Source of the DNA: Rhodospirillaceae bacterium
Lineage (GTDB): Bacteria; Pseudomonadota; Alphaproteobacteria; Rhodospirillales; Rhodospirillaceae
Assembly (NCBI GenBank): GCA_947476695.1
Contig: CANJRD010000004.1
Location: 171,531-235,530 of the forward strand
Reading direction: 5' to 3'
Length of the DNA stretch: 64,000 nt
The notes beneath the pieces are model-generated. The model saw only the letters and a list, made by a program, of their open reading frames with translations. It was not told the DNA's origin and did not search any database. Every line of letters starts with the position of its first letter. Position 1 is the first letter of the stretch. Below are positions 20,595-29,435 of this stretch, piece after piece. The translations under genes were made by a program, and so were the position numbers.

Positions 20595-21806
20595 ATGCCC
20601 GAAGCTCCCCTCCAGCCATCCGAAGCCGGCCACTTTGCCGATATCGAGGCCCTGTTCCAGCCGACGCATGACGAGGTTGCCCGCCAACGCTTCGTCAGCG
20701 CTCTGCGGAAACACGTCCTTGTCGACAAGGCCGCGGACATGAAAACGGCCTACGAAACCGTCGAGCGCCCTTCGTATGCGAAGAAGGAAGGCCACGCTCC
20801 GCGCGATCTCAATGAGATCCGCGAAGCCATGCTTCATGATCCTACGTTCGCCGTCTACTCCGCGATGCGCGTCAACGCCCAGGAAATGACCTGGCAGTCT
20901 GTCTCCGATGCCGTCGAACGGAAGCTGCCCGAAATGGTCGCCGTCGCACGCGAGGCGGCGCGGCTCAATCCGGCCGGCGGCTCGTTGCGCACCGATCCGC
21001 TGTTCAAGCCGCCGGCTTATGTTGCCGACATCGATGTCCATCACATCCCCGGATCGTTCACTGCGGAACTGATGCCGGACGATGTGGCGATCGGCGCGGT
21101 CGCGGCGCACGGCACAAAAGTTTTCTCGGGCGGGCTGGCTCACCGTCGTGGCAACCCCGGGGCCGTGGCGGAGAGCGTGGCGCATTTTCTCAAGCGCGCG
21201 TGTCCTGACTTCAAGCCCCGGCGCATCCTCGACTGCGGCACGGGTATTGGAAAAAACCTCGCCCCCTATCGCGAGGTGTATCCGGACGCGGAACTTTACG
21301 GCATCGACGTGGCCGCTCCGGGCCTGCGATACGGTCATGCCTGTTTTGAGGTTCAGGGAATCCCGCTGCACCTTTCACAACAGAATGCGGAACTCACCGA
21401 TTTCCCCGACGGCTTCTTCGATCTGATTGTCTCGAGCTTCTTCTTCCACGAGATGCCCGTCGCGTCGACGAAGGCGACCCTTCGCGAGAACCATCGGCTC
21501 TTGGCGAAAGGCGGGCGGCTCGCGCACATGGAGCTTCCCCCAAACAGCGAAGTCGATCCTTACACCGCCTTCGTGCTCGATTGGGACTGCTACTATAACT
21601 ATGAGCCGGATTACGCGGATTACCGGGCCCAGGAGCCCGTTCAACTCTGCGTGGACGCAGGTTTCTCCCCGGCCACCTGCTGGCAGCGGTTCATCCCCAA
21701 CTGGCGGACGTTCGGCGACAAGGACTTGGCGCGCTTCGTGGCCAACGAGATTCCCGCGCCGCCTTACGGGAATGGAAGCTGGTTCATTTTCGGCGCGCGT
21801 AAATAA
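20595..21806 (+). CDS. SAM-dependent methyltransferase with N-terminal helical domain
   Basis: A 403-residue protein whose second half is a class I methyltransferase: motif I is ILDCGTGIGKNL, then AELYGIDVAAPGLRYG, and motif IV is FDLIVSSFFFHEMP. The first 200 residues are mostly helical and may recognise the substrate. GAAGGAG eight bases before the ATG at 20595 decides the start. It lies between the MFS gene and a flavoprotein gene in the same direction. Substrate is unknown. Confidence 0.85.
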   Translation: MPEAPLQPSEAGHFADIEALFQPTHDEVARQRFVSALRKHVLVDKAADMKTAYETVERPSYAKKEGHAPRDLNEIREAMLHDPTFAVYSAMRVNAQEMTWQSVSDAVERKLPEMVAVAREAARLNPAGGSLRTDPLFKPPAYVADIDVHHIPGSFTAELMPDDVAIGAVAAHGTKVFSGGLAHRRGNPGAVAESVAHFLKRACPDFKPRRILDCGTGIGKNLAPYREVYPDAELYGIDVAAPGLRYGHACFEVQGIPLHLSQQNAELTDFPDGFFDLIVSSFFFHEMPVASTKATLRENHRLLAKGGRLAHMELPPNSEVDPYTAFVLDWDCYYNYEPDYADYRAQEPVQLCVDAGFSPATCWQRFIPNWRTFGDKDLARFVANEIPAPPYGNGSWFIFGARK

Positions 21807-21858
21807 AGGTCGGCATAAAAGCTAGCCTGCGCGCGGCGGACGTCGTATCACGCCGTTC

Positions 21859-23253
21859 ATGCCGATCCTGCGCGAGATTCCGTCTTTCGACTTCGAAATG
21901 CCGATTGTGATCGTCGGCGGCGGCGCCTGCGGCTGTGTCGCGGCGCTCGCCGCCGCCGATGCCGGCGCTGACGCGATTATCCTGGAACGCGACGCCAAGC
22001 CCGAGGGCAACACGTCGCTCTCAGGCGGGCAGATCATCGGCGCGGGCACAAAACTGCAAGCCGCAGCCGGCGTCGAGGACAAGCCTGCTTACCTCACGCA
22101 AGACTTGCTCTCGAAGGCGCGCAATCAATGCGACGCGACGATCGCGCAAGCCATCGCTGAAGCCTCAGGTCCCACGGTCGATTGGCTGGTCGAGCGTCAC
22201 GGCATCGAGATGACGCCGATGACGAAGTTCAGCTATCCGAACCATTCGCGCCCACACATTCATATGCCGGCGGGCTTCGATGGCTCGGCCCTACACGCCA
22301 TGCTGCTGCAAGCGGTCGCGAAAGCCGGGGTCGACATCGCGACCTCTGCGCCGGTCACCAGTCTGTTCGCGGACGATCAGGACCGCATTCGCGGCGTTCA
22401 GATCACGCGTCCGGACGGCACGCTGGAGAACATCGGCTGCGAAGCCCTGATCCTGGCGACGAACGGCTTCGGCGGAAATCCGGCACTGGTTGCGAAGTAC
22501 ATCCCGCAGATCGCCGATGCGCCGCATCTTGGGCATTCGGGAAACCAGGGCGACGCGGTGCTGTGGGGCGAAGGACTCGGTGCGTCGTTGAAGGACCTTG
22601 GTTCGTTCCAGGGCCATGGCGCGGTTTGCACGCCGCATATGACGCGCCTCAACTGGGGCGTGGTCGCGCAAGGCGGCATCCAGGTGAACGCGCGCGGCAA
22701 ACGATTCTCGCACGAGAACGCGGGCTACTCCGAGCAAGGGCTGATCGTGCGCAGCCAGCCCGGCAACGTCGCCTGGGCGATCTGGGACGAACGCTGCGAG
22801 AAGGCCGCCGGCCCGATGCTCTGTCACCAGACCAGTTGGTCGCAAGGCGCGATCAAGCGCATCCCCGATGTCGCGGGCCTCGCCGCGCAGATCGGATGCG
22901 ATGTCGCGACATTGCAGTCGACGTTTGATGAGATCGCTGCGCTCGGCGCGCGCAAGGAACGCGATGCCTGGGGCCGCGATTTCAGCATCACGCCGCCGCT
23001 TGAGGCGCCGTTCATGTGCGCCAAGATCACCGGTGCGTTGTTCCACACCCAGGGCGGTCTCGAAGTCGACGGTGAGGGGCGTGTGCTGCGTCCCGACGGA
23101 TCGCGCTTCCCCAACCTGTTCGCGGGCGGCGGCGCGGCGCGCGGTCTCTCCGGTCCCGCCGATTGGGGTTATCTGTCGGGCTCCGGCCTGCTGGTGGCGA
23201 TCAACCTCGGCCGTCTTGCCGGCGACGCGGCTTCCGCGCTGGTGAAGCGCTAG
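21859..23253 (+). CDS. FAD-dependent flavoprotein (TcuA / fumarate-reductase-like), copy 1
   Basis: A 464-residue flavoprotein of the succinate dehydrogenase/fumarate reductase superfamily, in the size class of tricarballylate dehydrogenase TcuA and 3-ketosteroid dehydrogenases. The dinucleotide fold is IVIVGGGACGCVAALAAADAG; SLSGGQIIGAGT and the C-terminal LFAGGGAARGLSG with YLSGSGLL are conserved FAD and substrate-site segments. It is clearly paralogous to the protein at 36761, with the same length and nearly the same C-terminus. No heme or iron-sulfur partner is adjacent. A dehydrogenase for a small unsaturated or dicarboxylic substrate is likely. Confidence 0.87.
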   Translation: MPILREIPSFDFEMPIVIVGGGACGCVAALAAADAGADAIILERDAKPEGNTSLSGGQIIGAGTKLQAAAGVEDKPAYLTQDLLSKARNQCDATIAQAIAEASGPTVDWLVERHGIEMTPMTKFSYPNHSRPHIHMPAGFDGSALHAMLLQAVAKAGVDIATSAPVTSLFADDQDRIRGVQITRPDGTLENIGCEALILATNGFGGNPALVAKYIPQIADAPHLGHSGNQGDAVLWGEGLGASLKDLGSFQGHGAVCTPHMTRLNWGVVAQGGIQVNARGKRFSHENAGYSEQGLIVRSQPGNVAWAIWDERCEKAAGPMLCHQTSWSQGAIKRIPDVAGLAAQIGCDVATLQSTFDEIAALGARKERDAWGRDFSITPPLEAPFMCAKITGALFHTQGGLEVDGEGRVLRPDGSRFPNLFAGGGAARGLSGPADWGYLSGSGLLVAINLGRLAGDAASALVKR

Positions 23254-23265
23254 CCGCAAAAGAAA

Positions 23266-23293
23266 ACGCGGGCCGCATCGCTGCGACCCGCGT
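23266..23293. terminator. Hairpin terminator between convergent genes
   Basis: ACGCGGGcCGCA, loop TCGC, TGCGaCCCGCGT: a long stem with one mismatch. It is preceded by an AAAAGAAAA tract that gives a T-run on the minus strand, and it lies 12 bases after the flavoprotein stop and 24 before the end of the minus-strand hydrolase. Confidence 0.75.
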
Positions 23294-23317
23294 CGTTCTC
23301 AAACCGAATGAGGCTGC

Positions 23318-24211
23318 TTAAGCCAGACCGGCCTTGTAGGTCGCCAGCAGACGGGTCCAGGCTTTCTCAGCCAGGTCCTTGTGGTAGAGCGGCTTGCCGT
23401 CCTGCACCGGCATGTCGGGCACGCACCAGCCATGCAGAGCTTCATACACTTCAACTTCTGCCGGGTTCTTCGCGTCGGCGAAGGCCTTCTTCAGAACATC
23501 CTTGGCATCCGGCTGCTTCTGGTCGTCGTTCTGCGCAACGGCGAACAGCGACTTCGCCTTGATCTTCGAAACCAGCAGGTGCGGGCTGTCCGGCGCGGTG
23601 GTGACAAGGCCGCCGCCGTGGAACGAGCAGGCCGCGCCGATGCGGTCTGGCAACGTCGCCGCGGTACGCATGGTCAGCGGACCGCCCATGCAATAACCCT
23701 GGGTGCCGATCTTGCTGCCCTTCTTCATCTGCGGCTGCGCGTCAAGGAATGCGACGAACGCGACGGTGTCCGTTTCCGCGCCCTTGGCCGTCATCGCGCC
23801 CATGAACTTCTGCAGCTTTCCCATGTCTTCGGCATTCGAGAAGCTGAACTTCGAGGAATCGAACACGGGCGCCTTGGCCGTGCGGTAGAACGGGTTCGGC
23901 ACCAGCACCGCATAACCGGCAGCGGCGAGGCGACGGCCCATCTTGCGGAATTCCGGGCGCAGGCCCAGCGCATCCGGCCAAATGATCACGCCCGGGTAAG
24001 TCCCGGTCGTCGGATGGATGAAGGCGGCGTCGCAGGTGCCGTCAGCGGTCTTGATCGTGACGTCGGTCTCGGTGACCGGCAGTTCAGCGGCTTTCGCCGG
24101 CGCGCCGGCTGTCACCGCGATGCCCGCGCCAACCGCGAGGCCGCCGAAGCCGCGACGCGAAACGTCTGCGTTCAGACCGTCTTCGTGGATTTGCGTTCTA
24201 TCGTCGTCCAT
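23318..24211 (-). CDS. Tat-exported dienelactone hydrolase family protein
   Basis: A 297-residue alpha/beta hydrolase. SRRGFGGLAVGAG near the N-terminus is a twin-arginine signal. The nucleophile elbow is GYCMGG, with a cysteine nucleophile as in dienelactone hydrolases. Asp in AQNDDQ and His in LHGWC complete a plausible triad. The start at 24211 is set by GGGGAG about eight bases upstream, although in-frame ATGs exist upstream. It is downstream of the IclR gene on the same strand. Actual substrates of this exported subgroup are mostly unknown. Confidence 0.87.
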   Translation of the reverse strand: MDDDRTQIHEDGLNADVSRRGFGGLAVGAGIAVTAGAPAKAAELPVTETDVTIKTADGTCDAAFIHPTTGTYPGVIIWPDALGLRPEFRKMGRRLAAAGYAVLVPNPFYRTAKAPVFDSSKFSFSNAEDMGKLQKFMGAMTAKGAETDTVAFVAFLDAQPQMKKGSKIGTQGYCMGGPLTMRTAATLPDRIGAACSFHGGGLVTTAPDSPHLLVSKIKAKSLFAVAQNDDQKQPDAKDVLKKAFADAKNPAEVEVYEALHGWCVPDMPVQDGKPLYHKDLAEKAWTRLLATYKAGLA

Positions 24212-24275
24212 CGTGAATCTCCCCATGCATAAGGCCGGCACCACGTGTCGGAACCCGGTGGGGATACTAGCCCTA

Positions 24276-24296
24276 TGGTTGGGCGCAACCCAACCA
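24276..24296. promoter_or_regulatory. Inverted repeat between iclR-type gene and hydrolase gene
   Basis: TGGTTGGG, CGCAA, CCCAACCA: a perfect 8-bp inverted repeat, 65-85 bases upstream of the hydrolase start and just after the regulator's stop. There is no T-run, so it could be an operator rather than a terminator. Confidence 0.4.
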
Positions 24297-24319
24297 CCAT
24301 CCGGCCTTAGAGCGGGCAA

Positions 24320-25057
24320 TCAGGGATTGGCGATCCCCTTCGCCGTACTTTGCATTTTTGCGATATTCGTGCGGATCACCTCGGCGGTGGAGATCGACGC
24401 GGTGAAATGGCGCAGCGACATCGCGCCCAACACCAGGCCGTCGTCCTGCACGATCGGCACGGCGATGACGGTGATGCGGCCGACGCCCGCGGTCGCCACG
24501 CCCTTTTGCCGGACGCCCGCGAGGATTTCCAAAGCCTGGCGCTGATTGCGGCAGAACTCCTGATCTTCCGGGAATTCGGCGGCGCGGCTCAGGGATTCGA
24601 CGAGCTGCGCACGCATGGCGTCGGGCTGGGCAGCCACGAACACCCGGCCCGCTGCGCTGCCCATCATGGGCAGGCGCACGCCGAGTCTGACGGTGCGGTG
24701 GCGGAACGGGCTGAGCTTGTCGGTGCCGGCGCAGGTTTCCATGGCCAGGCCGTTCGGGCGCATCACGGTGATGGGCCAGCGCACGTCGCGGCACAGCTCC
24801 TCGATGGCGGGCTGCGCGCGATCGATCCACGCGCTTTCGATGATCGCCGCCGTCATCAGACAAAGTTTGCGCTCGACGTAGTAGCGGCCTTTGACGTGGC
24901 GGACATAGCCTTCGGCCGCCAGCGTTTCCAGGATGCGATGAACTGAGCCGCGCGAGACTCCGGTCTCGCGCGCGATCACCTGGATGTTGGCGCCGTTGGT
25001 GGCATTCAGCGCGCGAATGACGCTAAGGCCGCGGGTGAGGGTACGAAGCGAATTCAC
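24320..25057 (-). CDS. IclR-family transcriptional regulator
   Basis: DNA-binding regulator of about 245 residues. The N-terminal winged helix-turn-helix is SLRTLTRGLSVIRALN through IQVIARETGVSRGSVHRILETL, and the C-terminal effector domain ends with a typical ITVIAVPI / LVLGAMSLRHF pattern. GTG at 25057 is preferred because it places the family start (VNSLRTL) right and has GGAAGA just upstream; ATG at 25105 would add 16 atypical residues. It probably controls the hydrolase downstream or its own expression; perfect short palindromes lie 15-40 bases upstream of its start. Confidence 0.9.
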   Translation of the reverse strand: MNSLRTLTRGLSVIRALNATNGANIQVIARETGVSRGSVHRILETLAAEGYVRHVKGRYYVERKLCLMTAAIIESAWIDRAQPAIEELCRDVRWPITVMRPNGLAMETCAGTDKLSPFRHRTVRLGVRLPMMGSAAGRVFVAAQPDAMRAQLVESLSRAAEFPEDQEFCRNQRQALEILAGVRQKGVATAGVGRITVIAVPIVQDDGLVLGAMSLRHFTASISTAEVIRTNIAKMQSTAKGIANP

Positions 25058-25395
25058 AGGTCTTCCGGAGTCGTGATATTTCACGCAGCTGATGCTGCAT
25101 AACACGGAATGTACGCCCCGTGGCTAGTCCACGGCAGGTTTGCGTAATTGATATAGGTGTTGTTCCCCCGTTCAAATTCCGTGAAACCGCCGCACCGAGC
25201 AGGATGCGAGGGTCGGTGGACCACGGTGGGGCTAAAACGGTGCCGGCGTCCACTACTGGCGGGTCGGTGAATTGACACCCTGCGTTGCGAGGCCGAAACT
25301 CCCGCCCGGCTTGCACCCGCCTGGATTCTCGAAAGACCCGCGGTTTGCCCCAGTTTCTGAACGCTCGTTATCACCTGAACGAAGGGACGACGACC
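25058..25395. promoter_or_regulatory. Divergent intergenic region with palindromes
   Basis: About 340 bases without a gene between the IclR regulator and the exported protein at 25396. CGTGA-TATT-TCACG (25072-25085) and GCAGC-TGAT-GCTGC (25085-25098) are perfect short inverted repeats, candidate regulator sites. An AT-richer stretch around 25140-25185 may hold promoters. Nothing else was recognised. Confidence 0.4.
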
Positions 25396-26490
25396 ATGCG
25401 CAAAACTCACCTCTCCTGCCTTGCCTTGCTCTCCGCCATCACGCTCGCCAGCCCGGCCTTCGCCGCCGGTGCCGCCGATTCCCTCAAGGCCGGTAAGGCT
25501 GAACTCCGCTCGGCCGGTCGTCTCGCCTTCGGGCCGGACGGCGTCTTGTTCGTCGGCGACAGCCTCGGCGCCTCGATCGTGGCGCTCGACACCGGCGACA
25601 CCACCCCGGCCGCTCAGGCCGCAGCGATCGACATGACCGGCATCGACGGCAAGGTCGCCGGCCTGCTCGGCACCACCGCCGACAAGATCCTGATCAACGC
25701 CATCGCGGTGAATCCGATCTCGAAGAACGCCTACATCTCGGTCTCGCGTGGCCGTGGCCCCGACGCGACCCCGGTGATCGTGCGCACCGCCGCCGGCGGC
25801 AAGCTCGAGATGCTGTCGCTCGACAACATCAAGAATGCGCGCGTCAGCCTGCCGAACACCGTCGCCGGTGAAGGCAACGCCGACCAGCGCAAGCGCATGG
25901 ATGCGATCACCGACATCGCGTTCACCAATGGCAAAGTCGTTGTCGCCGGTCTGTCGAACGAAGAGTTCTCGTCGAACCTGCGCATGATCTCCTATCCGTT
26001 CACGTCCGCCGAGCGCGGCGCGAGTGCCGAGATCTTCCACGGCTCTCACGGCGGCTTCGAGACCAACTCGCCGATCCGTACGTTCATGACGTACAAGATC
26101 AACGGCGAAGACGTGGTGCTCGCGGCCTACACCTGCACGCCGCTGGTGGTGTTCAAGTCCGCCGACCTGAAGCCTGGCAACAAGGTGAAGGGCAAGACGA
26201 TCGCGGAACTCGGCGCGGGCAACCGTCCACTCGACATGTTCGCCTATAAGAAAAATGGCGCCGACTACATCCTGATGAACAACTCCAGCCGTGGCGTGAT
26301 GAAGATCTCGGCCGCCAAGCTCGAGAGCTATCCGGCCATCACCAAGCCGACCGACATCACCGGCGTTCCGTACGAAACGGTGAAGTCGCTCAACGGCATC
26401 GAGCACATCGTGGCGCTCGACGATACGCATGCTCTGGCGTTGGTGAAGACCTCTGCCGGCCAAGACCTGAAGTCTGTCGCGCTGCCCTAG
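25396..26490 (+). CDS. Exported beta-propeller-like protein of unknown function
   Basis: A 364-residue protein with a Sec signal peptide (MRKTHLSCLALLSAITLASPAFA). The mature part has repeated short strands with Gly/Asp turns (LAFGPDGVLFVGDS, IAVNPISKNAYISVSRG, ITDIAFTNGKVVVAGLS), resembling NHL/SMP-30-type propellers. GAAGGGACGACGACC precedes the ATG. The next gene starts 13 bases after its stop and is also exported, so the pair probably forms one transcription unit. No catalytic motif was recognised. Confidence 0.75.
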   Translation: MRKTHLSCLALLSAITLASPAFAAGAADSLKAGKAELRSAGRLAFGPDGVLFVGDSLGASIVALDTGDTTPAAQAAAIDMTGIDGKVAGLLGTTADKILINAIAVNPISKNAYISVSRGRGPDATPVIVRTAAGGKLEMLSLDNIKNARVSLPNTVAGEGNADQRKRMDAITDIAFTNGKVVVAGLSNEEFSSNLRMISYPFTSAERGASAEIFHGSHGGFETNSPIRTFMTYKINGEDVVLAAYTCTPLVVFKSADLKPGNKVKGKTIAELGAGNRPLDMFAYKKNGADYILMNNSSRGVMKISAAKLESYPAITKPTDITGVPYETVKSLNGIEHIVALDDTHALALVKTSAGQDLKSVALP

Positions 26491-26503
26491 TCTGGCAAAA
26501 GCG

Positions 26504-27580
26504 ATGCGCTTTGTGATCACCGCCGTCCTGGCCCTGTGGGCCGGGGCGGCGGTTGCCGCCGAGATCAAGCTCGAAGGCACGCCGCCGGCCTTCACGGTGC
26601 ACGGCGCGAAGGATCTCGCCGCGGCATCGGATCAGACATTCCCCGATATCCTGCAAATCACCGTCGCGGGTACCGCCGCGCAGCCCATCCTCGGCAGCTA
26701 TCGGCGCGAGGCCGGCGTGCTGCAATTCCGTCCGCAATTCCCGCTCGAACCCGGCGTGACCTATCAGGCGCGCTACAAGCGCGGTGCGGAGACGGCGAAC
26801 GCCAGCTTCACCGTACCAAAGGCGGCGCAGACCGCGCGCACGGTGGTGGAGCGCATCTATCCGACGACATCGCGGCTGCCCGCGAACACGCTGAAGTTCT
26901 ACATCCACTTCTCGCAGGCGATGGCGCGCGGTGGCGCCTACCAGTGGATTCGTCTGCTCGACGAACAGGGCAAGGTGGTGCCGCAAGTGTTTCTGGAACT
27001 GCAGGAAGAGCTGTGGGATCCGGACTTGCGCCGTCTCACCATCCTGCTCGATCCCGGCCGCATCAAGCGCGACATCCTGCCCAACCGCGAGATCGGCGCA
27101 CCGATCGAGGCGGGGCATAAATACACGCTGGCGATCGATGCCGCATGGCCCGACGCGACTGGCACGCCCCTGAAGGCCGGTTTCACGAAGTCGTTCGAGG
27201 TCGTGGCGTCGGATCGCGCGGTGCTCGATGTCACCACGTGGAAGGTGACCGCGCCCAAGGCGGGCAGCGCGGCGGCGCTCACGGTCGTGTTTCCGAAACC
27301 GATCGATGCCGCGTTGCTCAAGCGGGTCATTCAGGTGAACGACTCACGCGGCGGCATGATCGACGGCAATGTCGAGATTGGCGCGGAGGAGACCCGTTGG
27401 GTCTTCACTCCGGATCAGCCCTGGGCCGCTGGTCGTTACGTACTGGTCGTGCCGAACACGCTGGAAGACGTTGCCGGCAACAAGATCAACCGCGCCTTCG
27501 ATGTCGATACGAAAGAGCGTGGCGAGAAGAGATTGGTGGCCGCGACCTACACGGTGCCGTTCGAGGTCGCGGCGCACTAA
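26504..27580 (+). CDS. Exported Ig-like-domain protein of unknown function
   Basis: A 358-residue protein with a signal peptide (MRFVITAVLALWAGAAVAA) and two or three beta-sandwich segments of the bacterial Ig-like kind. LEPGVTYQARYKRG, TLKFYIHFSQAMARG and VVFPKPIDAALLKRVIQVND have the SbsA-Ig/Big_5 style (an expected FSxPMD-like phrase). A C-terminal strand run is RYVLVVPNTLEDVAGN. It is co-directional with the propeller protein 13 bases upstream. It may act with it at the cell surface or periplasm; this is inference. Confidence 0.75.
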   Translation: MRFVITAVLALWAGAAVAAEIKLEGTPPAFTVHGAKDLAAASDQTFPDILQITVAGTAAQPILGSYRREAGVLQFRPQFPLEPGVTYQARYKRGAETANASFTVPKAAQTARTVVERIYPTTSRLPANTLKFYIHFSQAMARGGAYQWIRLLDEQGKVVPQVFLELQEELWDPDLRRLTILLDPGRIKRDILPNREIGAPIEAGHKYTLAIDAAWPDATGTPLKAGFTKSFEVVASDRAVLDVTTWKVTAPKAGSAAALTVVFPKPIDAALLKRVIQVNDSRGGMIDGNVEIGAEETRWVFTPDQPWAAGRYVLVVPNTLEDVAGNKINRAFDVDTKERGEKRLVAATYTVPFEVAAH

Positions 27581-27593
27581 TCGCGTTGGCGGC

Positions 27594-28310
27594 TTATTTC
27601 GAGTCCGCCGCGAAGCAGAAGAAGAGACCGGCGCCGTCGTTCTTCCGGAAGGCTTCCAGGCTGCAGCCCTGCGTGTCGTGGGTCGCATTCCACGAACCGC
27701 CGAATCCCGTGCTCGTGCGGTCCATGTGGCCGACGTAAGCTTTGCCGTCCGTGCTGCTCGTCCAGTTCTTGCAAGTATGGTCGGCAGAGTCCGTCCAGGC
27801 GCGACCGTCCATCTGCGAACCGGTCAGCGCATCGTGGTTGTTCGGCTTGTCGCCTTCGCCGGGCACGATGTCACCTTTCTCCGTGACGATGGTGGCCTTG
27901 TTGATCAGGTTGCCCTTACGCGCCAGTTCGACGGTGTCGCCGTGCAGATCGGCCAGGTCGGCGGCGATACGCACGCCTTTCTGGTTGTACCAGGGGCCTT
28001 GGCCGATGCGGTCGCGCGCGTTCACCGCGCCGGGGCCCTGCGTGCTCAGATAGGCTCTCCAATCGTGATTGCCCGCACCCACGGCGGTGGCGAGCTTCTT
28101 ACAATAAGCATCCGCCCCGGCGAGGCCGCCGAGATCGCCGCCTTTGCCTGGGTTCTCGGACGTGACGAAGAAGGTCATCTCGTGCTTTTCGCGAGGTTGC
28201 GTTCGCGGGGCGCCGGAAACCGGTGCCTTGACGTCTTGGTCCTGTGCCATGGCTTGCCCGCAGAACAGCGGCAAGCTTGCCATCACGGCAATCACGCGAA
28301 GCTTTTTCAT
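27594..28310 (-). CDS. Exported lectin-like (DUF1554-type) protein
   Basis: A 238-residue protein with signal peptide MKKLRVIAVMASLPLFCGQAMA. The mature domain carries the phrase FVTSENPGKGGDLGGLAGADAYC and later HDALTGSQMDGRAW, DHTCKNWTSS and FFCFAADS. This pattern of paired cysteines around a Gly/Asp-rich loop is seen in C-type-lectin-like DUF1554 proteins. GGGAGGATTTC precedes the ATG. It faces the Ig-like gene convergently with a 13-base gap. Ligand is unknown. Confidence 0.8.
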   Translation of the reverse strand: MKKLRVIAVMASLPLFCGQAMAQDQDVKAPVSGAPRTQPREKHEMTFFVTSENPGKGGDLGGLAGADAYCKKLATAVGAGNHDWRAYLSTQGPGAVNARDRIGQGPWYNQKGVRIAADLADLHGDTVELARKGNLINKATIVTEKGDIVPGEGDKPNNHDALTGSQMDGRAWTDSADHTCKNWTSSTDGKAYVGHMDRTSTGFGGSWNATHDTQGCSLEAFRKNDGAGLFFCFAADSK

Positions 28311-28482
28311 GAAATCCTCCCGGGGTGCAGTTGCGGCAATCGTAGTCTGGGCCCCAGCGTCCGGGCAATAACCAGGCAATATACCCGGTTCTTGGGCCTT
28401 GCCGCCCGCTTGACGACCCGCCGCTTGACGACATGGGGCGCGGCGCGGTTTGCTGACTGCGCACATCCGTGGGAGGACGACA

Positions 28483-29433
28483 ATGAATCGCATCACCAAG
28501 CGTGGCCTTCTGGCCGGCGCGGGCGCAGCGCTCGTGGCGAACACGTTTGCGCGAGCATCTTTGGCCGCGCAGGCGGACGCTTGCCCCAGCGATGTGAAAT
28601 TCGGTGGCGATGCCAAGGTGCGCACCCAGCGCCTGTATGCCGATGGCCGCTTCGGCCAGGTCCACTTCACGATCTCCCAGCCGGAAGCGCCGACCACCAA
28701 GACACCGCTGGTCTGCATGCACACCAGTCCGAACTCGGGCGTGGAGTTCAAGATATTCCAGAAGGTGATGGCGCGCGACCGCGTGGTGCTGTGCCCCGAT
28801 ACGCCGGGCTTCGGTTCGTCCGACGCGCCGCCGAAGGCCCCGACCATCCCGGATTACTCCGGCGCCATCGCCGACGCGCTGCGCAAGCTCGGCTATGGCC
28901 CGCAGAAGAAGGTCGACCTGCTCGGCACGCATACCGGCGCGATGGTCGGCGCCGACATGGCGGTGACGCAGCCCGACCTCGTGCGCAAAGTCATCATCTC
29001 GAGCATCGTGTATTTCGAGGACGAAAAGGCGCGCGCCGAGATGAAAGCACGCACCACCGGTCCGACGCCGATCCTCACGGATGCCGAACTGGTGCCGAAC
29101 GCCTTCCGCAGTTCGGTGATCAACGGACAGAAGGATGTCTCGCCCGAGCGCCGGCTTGAAGTGTTCGGCGAGCGCATGCGCGCCGGCTACAATTCCTATT
29201 GGGGGCCGGATGCGGTCTTCGCCTACGATCTCGCGCCGACCCTGAAGAAGATCGGCCAGCCGACCTTGATGCTGGTGGTGCGCGATACGCTGTCGGCGAA
29301 CACGCGGCTGGCAGCCAAGCTGCCGCCGCATGTCACCGTGATCGACATCGAGAACCGCACGCGGATGACCTCGTGGGATCTCGAACCTGACCTCGTCGCC
29401 TGCGAAGTCGCGTCGTTCCTTGATAAAGCGTAG
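28483..29433 (+). CDS. Tat-exported alpha/beta hydrolase
   Basis: A 316-residue alpha/beta hydrolase with a twin-arginine-like leader (TKRGLLAGAGAALVANTFARA). PLVCMHTSPNSG holds the oxyanion region, and LCPDTPGFGSSD matches the DxxGxGxS loop of haloalkane dehalogenase/C-C hydrolase relatives. The elbow position reads GTHTGAMVGAD, with Thr rather than Ser, so the nucleophile is unusual and activity uncertain. GGGAGGA at 28471 sets the start at 28483. It is convergent with the racemase-fold gene, with a 2-base gap. Confidence 0.82.
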   Translation: MNRITKRGLLAGAGAALVANTFARASLAAQADACPSDVKFGGDAKVRTQRLYADGRFGQVHFTISQPEAPTTKTPLVCMHTSPNSGVEFKIFQKVMARDRVVLCPDTPGFGSSDAPPKAPTIPDYSGAIADALRKLGYGPQKKVDLLGTHTGAMVGADMAVTQPDLVRKVIISSIVYFEDEKARAEMKARTTGPTPILTDAELVPNAFRSSVINGQKDVSPERRLEVFGERMRAGYNSYWGPDAVFAYDLAPTLKKIGQPTLMLVVRDTLSANTRLAAKLPPHVTVIDIENRTRMTSWDLEPDLVACEVASFLDKA

Positions 29434-29435
29434 TT

